Positions 57,619 through 64,000 of a stretch of DNA of 64,000 nucleotides are shown here, piece after piece. The notes under the pieces are model-generated. The model worked only from the letters and a program-made list of their open reading frames with translations, did no database searches and was not told the origin of the DNA. Position 1 is the stretch's first letter, and each line of letters begins with the position of its first letter. Source of the stretch: a virus. The position numbers were made by a program, and so were the translations under genes. The stretch lies in the IMG/VR virus record IMGVR_UViG_3300022934_002389, positions 62,001 to 126,000 of that record; one strand, given 5' to 3'.

Positions 57619-58476
57619 CTACCCTAGTAATTTTCCCAATGTTTTGGGTCCTACTATGCCATCAGCAACAAGTCCATTTGCACTTTGCCATTTTTTTATA
57701 ATGCGCTCTGTACCAGGACCAAAAATACCGTCTGCTGGAGAAATATCAAGTTTTTCTTGTACTTCTGCAACTAGTGGTCCTCTGCTGCCTTTACGTATAG
57801 TTTGATTTAGATTTAATTCTTTTTCTTCAGGCTCTTCAAAATCACCACCTAACACATCCATTGCATGTAGATAATGTTTTTTACGATCGTCTAAACCAAT
57901 TGTACCACCGTTGATACGTTTTGTAGCGCCTACTACATCCATATCGTCACAATATTTGTTAATGTTGTTTGTATCCCAAAACCAGCAAGCACTATCTAAT
58001 GCACCTTTTTTAGTGCGTACATAGTCGACTGCTTCTTCTGGTGACATGTCTACTTCTTTACCAAATTTTGTGTAGTTGTAACGTCCAGTAAGCTGAAGTA
58101 TGCCGCCTCCGCGAAAACGCCAGCCATCACCGCTTTCTGGACTTCCGTTATCCATACGATTTGCATAAATGACGTTAGCAATCTTTTCAGGCTGTCTATG
58201 ATAATCATTTGCATCTCTTCCTGCTCTTTTAAAATACTTTGGGAAAATTGTGTTTAATGCTTTTGCACTATAATTTAAGTTTTCGCTTAACACTCTAAAG
58301 CCGCCACTTTCGTGTCCACATTGAGCAACAAACATTGCTACACGTTCAATAGTGTCTACTTCCCATAAAGGAAGAATTTCACACATTGCTTCGTACCATT
58401 CTTCCCAGTCATCTCGGTGGATCAGTTCTTCTGCCATCCACGGTTCAAAATCAAATTTAAAATTTTCAGCGCCCAT
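57619..58476 (-). CDS. Endolysin: GH19-type lysozyme plus peptidoglycan-binding domain
   Basis: A 285-residue protein. Residues about 40-205 are a GH19-like muramidase/chitinase domain: MFVAQCGHESGGF (Glu56), LNYSAKALNTIFPKYF, WRFRGGGILQLTGRYNY and ATKRINGGTIGLDDR. Residues 220-285 are PG_binding_1 (GSRGPLVAEVQEKL, DGIFGPGTERIIKKWQ, DGIVGPKT). No signal peptide, so a holin is needed to release it. Confidence 0.9.
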   Translation of the reverse strand: MGAENFKFDFEPWMAEELIHRDDWEEWYEAMCEILPLWEVDTIERVAMFVAQCGHESGGFRVLSENLNYSAKALNTIFPKYFKRAGRDANDYHRQPEKIANVIYANRMDNGSPESGDGWRFRGGGILQLTGRYNYTKFGKEVDMSPEEAVDYVRTKKGALDSACWFWDTNNINKYCDDMDVVGATKRINGGTIGLDDRKKHYLHAMDVLGGDFEEPEEKELNLNQTIRKGSRGPLVAEVQEKLDISPADGIFGPGTERIIKKWQSANGLVADGIVGPKTLGKLLG

Positions 58477-58622
58477 TACTTTTCCTTATTTGGCTGGCAA
58501 TCATTGCAGCGACAACAATCACAGACTTTTATAGCGTAAATTCTATTATCGTAATCTTTTTCATCACGATAGAGGGGAGTGTTACAATGTGCAGTATGTC
58601 CACAATTTTGACAATAGGTCAT
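58476..58622 (-). CDS. 48-residue cysteine-rich microprotein
   Basis: MTYCQNCGHTAHCNTPLYRD, a middle acidic/Tyr section, then VCDCCRCNDCQPNKEK: eight cysteines. Zinc-ribbon-like. Start and stop both form TAATG overlaps with neighbouring genes, so it is almost certainly translated. It belongs to the same type as the 36-residue protein at 46220-46330. Confidence 0.75.
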   Translation of the reverse strand: MTYCQNCGHTAHCNTPLYRDEKDYDNRIYAIKVCDCCRCNDCQPNKEK

Positions 58623-59338
58623 TATAATCTTTCTACTACTAGTGTATGTCCCTCGTTTTCAAAAGTTAAAGTTTTAGATCCATATTTCATAATATTATAA
58701 TCACCGATATATTTTGTTAAAAACAAAATTTCTGCATAATCATTCATATTTACTTTTTCGTTAATACTTTCTTGTATTTGCTGACTTGGACCAAAGTCTT
58801 TGATAGCAAAACCTATTGGATCTGCATATGCTTTTTTGAGAATTAGATCTTCGTATTCATCTAAGTCACATTCTTCTAAATAACTTTTGTTAAAAAAGTT
58901 TTTAAAATTATTCATATTTGCTTCATTAACAGTTGCTTCGTATGCTTCATTATCTGCTGGAATAGTTGCTGCCAAACTTTCTAGTGTTGCAGGCTCGCTT
59001 TGAAATCCTTTGTAGTATCTATATCTAAAATTTGTTCCTGTAAGTTTGCCTACACCATCTAGCATCTCAACAATCTGTTCAGGTACATCTGAGTTTCTTT
59101 CCATCTCTACATATACTCTGTACATTCCGTCGCTTTGCTCGCCTGCTGTAACATCTGCATCTAATACAAAGCCGTAACCTTTTTCAATAAAATTAACTAA
59201 GTCTTCACCGATTGCTTTTTCATTTACTGAAAAACTTACTACAACGATCTCCGAATCACTGCCCATTTTACTTTTGTAAGCATCTACTTCAAATACTGGA
59301 TAAATCATATCTTTTAAATCATTTGCTTCTAATGTCAT
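58622..59338 (-). CDS. Late hypothetical protein, possible virion component
   Basis: A 238-residue protein. Alpha/beta N-terminal half (MIYPVFEVDAYKSKMGSDSE, VVVSFSVNEKAIG) and a helical, acidic C-terminal half ending in a beta strand (GHTLVVERL). I recall related proteins in T4-like marine phages without function. It overlaps the upstream gene by 4 bases. Confidence 0.65.
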   Translation of the reverse strand: MTLEANDLKDMIYPVFEVDAYKSKMGSDSEIVVVSFSVNEKAIGEDLVNFIEKGYGFVLDADVTAGEQSDGMYRVYVEMERNSDVPEQIVEMLDGVGKLTGTNFRYRYYKGFQSEPATLESLAATIPADNEAYEATVNEANMNNFKNFFNKSYLEECDLDEYEDLILKKAYADPIGFAIKDFGPSQQIQESINEKVNMNDYAEILFLTKYIGDYNIMKYGSKTLTFENEGHTLVVERL

Positions 59339-59868
59339 ACTTCTGTATCCAATGTCTCATCTGGCGCAGGTGCTGCGGCTTGTTGTACTTGTGCTTGTTG
59401 TTGCTGTAATTGTTCATCTGGTTGTGCTTCTGGTTCTAAATTTTCAGCACTTGCAGCATAAAAATCCATTAACATTTTTTTAGGTACTGCAATCTCTACA
59501 ACCCAAATAGGGTTTCTATCTAATTTACCAAATTTTGTGCCAGGACGTAAATCTTCTTTCTTTGTAACTTTGCGTGGTTTTAGCAAAGACATTTTTTGAT
59601 AGTTAACTTTGCAATCATAATCAAGAAGTCTCTTTGCACCCATTGGATCTGGCATTGTTTCTCTTGGCCACATAAACTTTGCAGTCACCCAATGCCTGTC
59701 AATATTAGGTCCTTCAGCAAGTTCACCGTCGCTCCAATTTTTGTAAACATATAGATCTAGTTCGTCTATAATACGCTCAAAGTCTTTTAGCACATTGAAT
59801 GCTGTGTTACTTTCGTACATGTTTTCAATGTTCTTAATTACATCAATTTCATCTAGGATATTGGCCAT
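59335..59868 (-). CDS. Late hypothetical protein with Gln/Pro-rich tail
   Basis: A 177-residue protein. N-terminal helical region (YESNTAFNVLKDFERIIDEL), a middle with KPRKVTKKEDLRPGTKFGKL, and a Gln/Ala/Pro-rich disordered C-terminus (QLQQQQAQVQQAAAPAP). Probably a virion or assembly protein. Confidence 0.65.
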   Translation of the reverse strand: MANILDEIDVIKNIENMYESNTAFNVLKDFERIIDELDLYVYKNWSDGELAEGPNIDRHWVTAKFMWPRETMPDPMGAKRLLDYDCKVNYQKMSLLKPRKVTKKEDLRPGTKFGKLDRNPIWVVEIAVPKKMLMDFYAASAENLEPEAQPDEQLQQQQAQVQQAAAPAPDETLDTEV

Positions 59869-59893
59869 TAAAAAAATCCTTTTTTGTTAATAG

Positions 59894-59917
59894 TATTTAG
59901 TCGATTTCGATTGTCAA
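59894..59917 (-). promoter_or_regulatory. Promoter region of the 59868 gene (late-like ACTAAATA and a weak sigma70 set)
   Basis: The minus strand has ACTAAATACTATT at 59894-59901, one or two bases from the other late boxes. An upstream TTGACA (59912-59917) is spaced 16 bp from TACTAT. Either early or late use is possible. A similar GTTAAATACT occurs in the plus direction at 59921-59930 ahead of PhoH. Confidence 0.4.
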
Positions 59918-59988
59918 AAGGTTAAATACTGTTGCAGGGAATGCTTCCTGCGTTGGAACATTCCCATTATCCATACAAGGAGGACTAC

Positions 59989-60711
59989 ATGGGTGCTAAA
60001 AGGGCCAAACGGCACAACATTTCAAACGGCAATAATATTGTAAAACTTAATTCATTCCTTCCAAAAAAACAAAAAACAGTAAATATTCTACCTAGAAATT
60101 ACAATCAAGAAAATTACGTTATCAAACTACTTGACTCTGATAAGAGTATTGTATTTGGTATTGGACCTGCAGGTACAGGTAAAACTCTACTTGCTTGTCA
60201 AGTAGCAGTTAAGAAATTTCTTGAAGGAGAAGTAGAAAAAATTATTGTTACTCGTCCAGCAGTAAGTGCAGATGAAGATATTGGATTCTTACCAGGTACA
60301 CTAGAACAAAAAATGGCACCTTGGACAAGACCTATTTTTGATGTATTTAGAGACTATTTTTATGCTAACGAGATCGAAGGCATGATTGCAGAAGGTGTGA
60401 TTGAAATTTCTCCATTAGCATATATGCGTGGTAGAACTTTCAAGGACAGTTTCATCATTGCTGATGAAATGCAAAACGCAACCCCAAACCAGATGAAAAT
60501 GCTACTAACAAGAATTGGTACTGGTAGCAAAATGGTGGTAACTGGAGATCTTAATCAAGCAGATAGGTTAAAAGAAAATGGATTAATTGAATTTACTAAA
60601 TTACTATCCAAGCATAACAGTCATAGGATAGACATTGTAAATTTTGTCAGCAAGGACATCGAACGGCATCAAGCGGTAAAAGAAGTTTTACAAGTATACG
60701 GCGAAGTCTAA
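59989..60711 (+). CDS. phoH: PhoH-like ATPase
   Basis: 240 residues from the ATG at 59989, which has AAGGAGG seven bases upstream (the frame is open from 59932, but without an RBS). Walker A is GIGPAGTGKT and Walker B IIADEMQNAT, with VTRPAVSADEDIGFLPG and GDLNQAD. This matches the PhoH helicase-like family, common in marine phages. It is the only plus-strand gene after 8.1 kb and ends at a bidirectional hairpin. Confidence 0.92.
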   Translation: MGAKRAKRHNISNGNNIVKLNSFLPKKQKTVNILPRNYNQENYVIKLLDSDKSIVFGIGPAGTGKTLLACQVAVKKFLEGEVEKIIVTRPAVSADEDIGFLPGTLEQKMAPWTRPIFDVFRDYFYANEIEGMIAEGVIEISPLAYMRGRTFKDSFIIADEMQNATPNQMKMLLTRIGTGSKMVVTGDLNQADRLKENGLIEFTKLLSKHNSHRIDIVNFVSKDIERHQAVKEVLQVYGEV

Positions 60712-60718
60712 ACATTCA

Positions 60719-60740
60719 GTAAGGGCTATTGAGCCCTTAC
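60719..60740. terminator. Bidirectional hairpin between phoH and the convergent gene
   Basis: Perfect 9-bp stem GTAAGGGCT / AGCCCTTAC with an ATTG loop, followed on the plus strand by CACTTTT-AAAT. It also covers the last codons of the minus-strand gene. The T-run is short, so termination may be partial. Confidence 0.6.
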
Positions 60741-60998
60741 ACTTTTAAATACAGGTGCTCCTAAGGGGTGCTGGTACTTATTTTCGTCTTGTTTTAACAA
60801 GTACATTAGATACTCATTTTCAGTATAAATGAGTTTCCAACTTTTCTCTTTGATTGGCGGTCGACCCATTGCGTCATAATAAATTTCACCAACGTGATAC
60901 TTTTTAAACCATATACGTTTTTTACTCCAACTACTGCGTACAGGCCACCATGCGTAGTATTCATTCCACTCTATGTCTACTTCAATTGTTGCTGGCAT
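60726..60998 (-). CDS. Small aromatic-rich hypothetical protein
   Basis: A 90-residue protein rich in Trp/Tyr/Lys (YYAWWPVRSSWSKKRIWFKK) with a GEIYYDAMGRPP segment. No family is recognised. The C-terminal codons are inside the terminator hairpin. Confidence 0.6.
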   Translation of the reverse strand: MPATIEVDIEWNEYYAWWPVRSSWSKKRIWFKKYHVGEIYYDAMGRPPIKEKSWKLIYTENEYLMYLLKQDENKYQHPLGAPVFKSVRAQ

Positions 60999-61861
60999 TA
61001 TATTATTTCACCCGCCCTTTGTCCTTTCGGCCCAATTATTTCATTTTGATGCCAATGTAAATTTTGATTTATTTTTCCTGGATCTATATCCATATACTTT
61101 TTTACCAGTCCTATGGTTTTATCATGCACGCCTTTTACATATTCTTTTGTGGTTTCTTTCATTTGGTAGTCAAAAGTTTCTGTTAAAAATTTATAATGCT
61201 CACCAGGCAAAGGGTGAGTATCCCAAAATAAATCATGAATATGTTTTTTATTCCAATTCACTTTCCAAGTAAGATTATCTCTCCACAATGTATCGTAAAA
61301 ACTTTTTCTCATCTCTTGTAATGCTGGTTTATAAAATCTAAGAAATTTATTATCGACTTTAAGTCTTTGGTCCATTCCAAGATGTGCTGTTTCATGCTGT
61401 TGATCAAACCATCTAGACAAATCTAACATTTGCAAAAAATGTACATTTGTTTTTAACTTTAACATTTCATGAACAGGTTGAATATATGCCATGTCACGTA
61501 GTAATAAATCTGTTTGATCAATTTTCTTCAAATATTTGCGACTGTAATTTTCGTTGTTAAAAATATTACCATTTAAATGCCACCTATCTTCTGTTGAATC
61601 ATATCTATCTATTCTTGCAACATTAGTCCAACACACTATTACTAAATCATTTTTTGTAAATTTATGTTTTACATCGGCCATACCAACTCTAGTGGCAATA
61701 AATCTATTGCCAGCTCCGGATGCAGCATAATTATAAAAAGGAACTTGTAGGTCTAGGGCAAGAATATTTGCCCAAGTCATCCAGCAGTATTCTGTGAAAC
61801 TACAACCAAATACAAAAAGTCTTTCTGGTTTATTTTTGTATAACTTAATTCTCTTCGCCAT
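60998..61861 (-). CDS. SGNH-like hydrolase
   Basis: A 287-residue protein. Block I is FVFGCSFTEYC, block II YAASGAGNRF (Gly/Asn), block V DTHPLPGEHYKFL (Asp/His). It begins MAKRIKLYKNKPERL, without a signal peptide. Its longer middle region is Tyr/Trp/His-rich. The substrate is unknown. The ATG overlaps the thyX stop. Confidence 0.6.
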   Translation of the reverse strand: MAKRIKLYKNKPERLFVFGCSFTEYCWMTWANILALDLQVPFYNYAASGAGNRFIATRVGMADVKHKFTKNDLVIVCWTNVARIDRYDSTEDRWHLNGNIFNNENYSRKYLKKIDQTDLLLRDMAYIQPVHEMLKLKTNVHFLQMLDLSRWFDQQHETAHLGMDQRLKVDNKFLRFYKPALQEMRKSFYDTLWRDNLTWKVNWNKKHIHDLFWDTHPLPGEHYKFLTETFDYQMKETTKEYVKGVHDKTIGLVKKYMDIDPGKINQNLHWHQNEIIGPKGQRAGEII

Positions 61862-62540
61862 ATGTTACTGCTAGTGGAAAAATTTCTGCTATAACTTTTG
61901 CACATTCATGTGCAATATCCATGTGTTCTTTTTGTGTACCATTTGCACCACGTAATTCAATGTAGTGTACCCAACTACGTAAAGTACCGTTCATATATAA
62001 ACGTGTTTTGGTAAGTCCTTCTGGCAACACTTTGCGAGCAACTTCTTTAGCAATACCTTGTTTAATTGCCCAGTCATATGCTTTACCTGCTGTAAAACAA
62101 ACATCTTGCTGTAGTTCTTCCCATTTTGTAACAAGTTCAGCAGCACCTTCTTGCCCTAGATCGATTTCAATAGAGTTTTGCCTATTTTTATGATCCTGTA
62201 AACGGGCTTCACTTGTAATAAAAATCTCGCCCATTTCACCCGGCTCGGCATAACGTTGTGAGAACTCTTGGAATGCAAAACTACGATGACGCACAATTTG
62301 ATGTGCAATATCACGTGTAGTATCAATCTCCATACACACGTTTACCATTTCGAGCGGGCTCCAGTGTGCATGTTTAATAAGATATTTTACAAGTTTTTCA
62401 CTTGTTTCTGAATTCATTTGATTAGCAGGATTTGAAACCCTTGCACAAAATGCTACAAGATCTAATAAATCATTGTCAGCAATGCCTTCGTTTACAAATT
62501 CTTCTGTTGGTTTAGTGTAACTTACTAAGCGAACGGCCAT
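61845..62540 (-). CDS. thyX: Flavin-dependent thymidylate synthase
   Basis: A 231-residue protein with the ThyX signature RHRX7S (residues 84-94, VRHRSFAFQEFSQRY) and conserved downstream LPEGLTKTRLYMNGTLRSW and HIELRGA-type blocks. It makes dTMP from dUMP using FAD and methylene-tetrahydrofolate, supplying DNA synthesis. AAAGGAG lies upstream of the ATG. Confidence 0.95.
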   Translation of the reverse strand: MAVRLVSYTKPTEEFVNEGIADNDLLDLVAFCARVSNPANQMNSETSEKLVKYLIKHAHWSPLEMVNVCMEIDTTRDIAHQIVRHRSFAFQEFSQRYAEPGEMGEIFITSEARLQDHKNRQNSIEIDLGQEGAAELVTKWEELQQDVCFTAGKAYDWAIKQGIAKEVARKVLPEGLTKTRLYMNGTLRSWVHYIELRGANGTQKEHMDIAHECAKVIAEIFPLAVTYGEEN

Positions 62541-62710
62541 CCCGTTATTTCTCCTTTTAAATTAGAAAGTCTTTGACTCAAGAAACTTATTGTTGTGTTA
62601 ATGTGTCCTGTGTCATGGGGTTGTAGTAATGTTTTGTAATATTCTATTTCTTCTTCTAGTACGTTTATACGTACAATATCATTTATCAGTTTTTTATTTT
62701 TAGTCACCAC
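62525..62710 (-). CDS. Small coiled-coil hypothetical protein
   Basis: A 61-residue protein (GTG start at 62710, overlapping the ferredoxin stop) with a heptad-like [15 protein letters not shown] and a second helix. No family is recognised. Confidence 0.55.
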   Translation of the reverse strand: MVTKNKKLINDIVRINVLEEEIEYYKTLLQPHDTGHINTTISFLSQRLSNLKGEITGWPFA

Positions 62711-63041
62711 GGCCGGGCTCCTCTGAAAAATATTGCATTTTATTTTCTACGCCTTCCCATTCCTTTGCATCTGATGGAACATCTTCTGGACGCATTTCTG
62801 TAATATTTGGCCACACTTCACTCCATTTTCTATTGAAGTCTACCCACTGTTCTGTGCCCTCTACTGTGTCTGGTAAAATTGCATCAGCAGGACACTCTGG
62901 TTCGCATACACCACAGTCAATGCATTCATCAGGGTGAATAACCAACATGTTCTCACCTTCATAAAAACAATCCACAGGACACACTTCTACACAATCCATG
63001 TGTTTACACCTAATACAGGCGTCATTTACAATATAAGTCAT
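62700..63041 (-). CDS. fdxA: 7Fe ferredoxin, FdxA type
   Basis: A 113-residue protein. Cysteines 9, 12, 17, 21, 25 and 40, 43, 46, 50 give the C-x2-C-x4-C-x3-CP and C-x2-C-x2-C-x3-CP spacings of the bacterial 7Fe (3Fe-4S/4Fe-4S) ferredoxin. The sequence, including [17 protein letters not shown] and WPNIT, is very close to alphaproteobacterial FdxA. It could supply electrons to the radical SAM enzymes. The ATG overlaps the clamp-loader stop. Confidence 0.92.
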   Translation of the reverse strand: MTYIVNDACIRCKHMDCVEVCPVDCFYEGENMLVIHPDECIDCGVCEPECPADAILPDTVEGTEQWVDFNRKWSEVWPNITEMRPEDVPSDAKEWEGVENKMQYFSEEPGRGD

Positions 63042-63952
63042 AATGATCCTAATCTGATTAATGTTGCTGCAAGGTTAATTTCTGGATCAACAACTAGCGT
63101 ATGATCTACTAAACCTTGCTTAATAATTAGCACTGCTTTGTCTTGTTGTTCCTCATCTCCGAACAATTCTATATTGTCATAAAGCCAACGATAGATTTCT
63201 TCCATTTCTTCTGCTCGCACAGTACCACATAATAATTTACGTGCATCTTGAATCTTACCTGCTTTGAACAGTTCTACCATATCCAGTTTCCAGTCTGCTT
63301 CACCTGAGTCACCTTCTGTTGGCGAAACAAGTTTACCGTCTACACTATTCATTTGCACCATGTTGATACATTTGCGCAAGTCTGGATATGTTGCTTTTAC
63401 ATATGTATCAAGTGTATCCAAGTCTGGAGTTACGCCTTCAGTAATTAGAATTTGGGCAACTCTTGCTGTAAACTCAGTTTGATCAATTTTTGCAATATGA
63501 AAACCTTGACATCTACTATGTATTGCTGGAATGATCCTATTTGGATAATTACAAGTAAGAATAAAACGTGCAGTTGTATGATATTCTTCCATAACGCCAC
63601 GTAATGCTGCTTGTGCGTTTGGCGACAAGTAATCAGCCTCATCTAGTAACACAACCTTGAAGTCACCAAATGGAATCATTTGCACAAACGCAACAATCTT
63701 GTCTCGCACATCATCTACTGAGTTTGTGCGACTTGCGTTGATTTCTAATATGTCTAATGGATTTACATCAAGTTCATTAAAAAGTAATTTAGCAAGAGTA
63801 GTTTTACCAATGCCAGCATTGCCACTAAAAAGCAAATGCGGAATAGTTTTATCTTTGATCCATGTTTTAACTTGGTTTCTTTGTGCGTCATCTCTAAATA
63901 CATAACCGTCCACTGTGTTTGGACGATACTTCTCTACCCATAGTTCTTTCAT
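63038..63952 (-). CDS. 44: Clamp-loader large subunit, gp44-like
   Basis: 304 residues from the ATG at 63952 (AGGAAG upstream; the frame extends a little further). [11 protein letters not shown] is the RFC/gp44 start, [12 protein letters not shown] Walker [11 protein letters not shown] Walker [20 protein letters not shown] sensor 1 and the SRC arginine finger (IHSRCQGF). It loads the gp45-like clamp. Confidence 0.92.
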   Translation of the reverse strand: MKELWVEKYRPNTVDGYVFRDDAQRNQVKTWIKDKTIPHLLFSGNAGIGKTTLAKLLFNELDVNPLDILEINASRTNSVDDVRDKIVAFVQMIPFGDFKVVLLDEADYLSPNAQAALRGVMEEYHTTARFILTCNYPNRIIPAIHSRCQGFHIAKIDQTEFTARVAQILITEGVTPDLDTLDTYVKATYPDLRKCINMVQMNSVDGKLVSPTEGDSGEADWKLDMVELFKAGKIQDARKLLCGTVRAEEMEEIYRWLYDNIELFGDEEQQDKAVLIIKQGLVDHTLVVDPEINLAATLIRLGSL

Positions 63953-64000
63953 TCTTCTTCCTGTTCCCAATAGCGACTATACTTACTTGCTACATCTAAC
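63949..64000 (-). CDS. 3' end of an upstream gene, partial
   Basis: The minus strand from the window edge is open and reads [16 protein letters not shown] before a TGA that overlaps the gp44 ATG (ATGA). Too short to identify. Confidence 0.5.
   Translation of the reverse strand, partial: LDVASKYSRYWEQEEE

Noticed and set aside
59932-59988. 57-base N-terminal extension of phoH
   Set aside because: No RBS; the ATG at 59989 has a strong AAGGAGG, and the extension has no family conservation that I recognise.
1-64000. tRNA genes, CRISPR arrays, integrase or attachment sites
   Set aside because: I scanned the few intergenic gaps and saw no cloverleaf-like sequence, no repeat-spacer array and no integrase motif. 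A tRNA search program would be needed to confirm the absence.

Overview
The window is a gene-dense, AT-rich segment of a T4-like (tevenvirus-type) marine myovirus. The evidence is a T4-type replication set (family B DNA polymerase of 898 codons, clamp-loader large subunit, gp45-like sliding clamp, RNase H/FEN-type exonuclease), T4-style late promoters (GATAAATA/TATAAATA without a -35 box), a repeat-containing tail-fibre-like protein, PhoH, ThyX, MazG-like and peptide deformylase genes, and a complete lysis cassette. The FdxA-type 7Fe ferredoxin resembles alphaproteobacterial ferredoxins and the TctA/TctC pair fits an alphaproteobacterial heterotroph, so the host is probably a marine alphaproteobacterium (SAR11-like is a guess). 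No tRNA, CRISPR, integrase or IS element was found.

Layout. 1-8.1 kb is a forward-strand accessory block: methyltransferase, two tandem HxD...H (2OG-oxygenase-like) proteins, two radical SAM proteins flanking a QueC-like PP-loop ATPase, TctA and TctC transporter proteins, a GNAT-like protein and a third oxygenase-like protein. From 8.1 kb to the end nearly everything is on the minus strand: ATP-grasp and alpha/beta hydrolase (8-10 kb); tail fibre and small virion-type genes (10-13.5 kb); a VWA/metallopeptidase plus MoxR-type AAA pair with twin promoters (13.5-16.1 kb); exonuclease, DNA methyltransferase, ParB-like and possible nuclease genes (18.4-22.2 kb); a nucleotide and DNA-modification region with QueE, FolE, QueD and a TGT-like DpdA (23.9-32.2 kb); clamp, sugar-nucleotide genes, MazG and polymerase (32-38.5 kb); a second radical SAM locus with GNAT-like and glycosyltransferase-like proteins (39.6-43.6 kb); late virion-type genes including a 694-codon multidomain protein (43.6-50.6 kb); ClpA, deformylase and DnaJ (50.6-54.2 kb); the lysis cassette (54.2-58.5 kb); PhoH, the only plus-strand gene after 8.1 kb (60 kb); and SGNH, ThyX, ferredoxin and clamp loader (61-64 kb).

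How the parts may work together. FolE, QueD, QueE and a QueC-like enzyme would make a 7-deazaguanine base that DpdA inserts into phage DNA. That would protect the genome from restriction and may work beside the DNA methyltransferase. Early and delayed-early genes have sigma70-like promoters (TTGACA, 16-17 bp, TATAAT/TATATT). Late genes use the T4-type box. At two places the late box overlaps a hairpin that hides the ribosome-binding site or start codon in read-through transcripts but not in late transcripts.

The best candidates for something undescribed are the forward-strand accessory block and its smaller counterpart at 39.6-43.6 kb, both built around paired radical SAM proteins of two recognisable types. 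All functional names rest on motif reading by eye; no database search was run.
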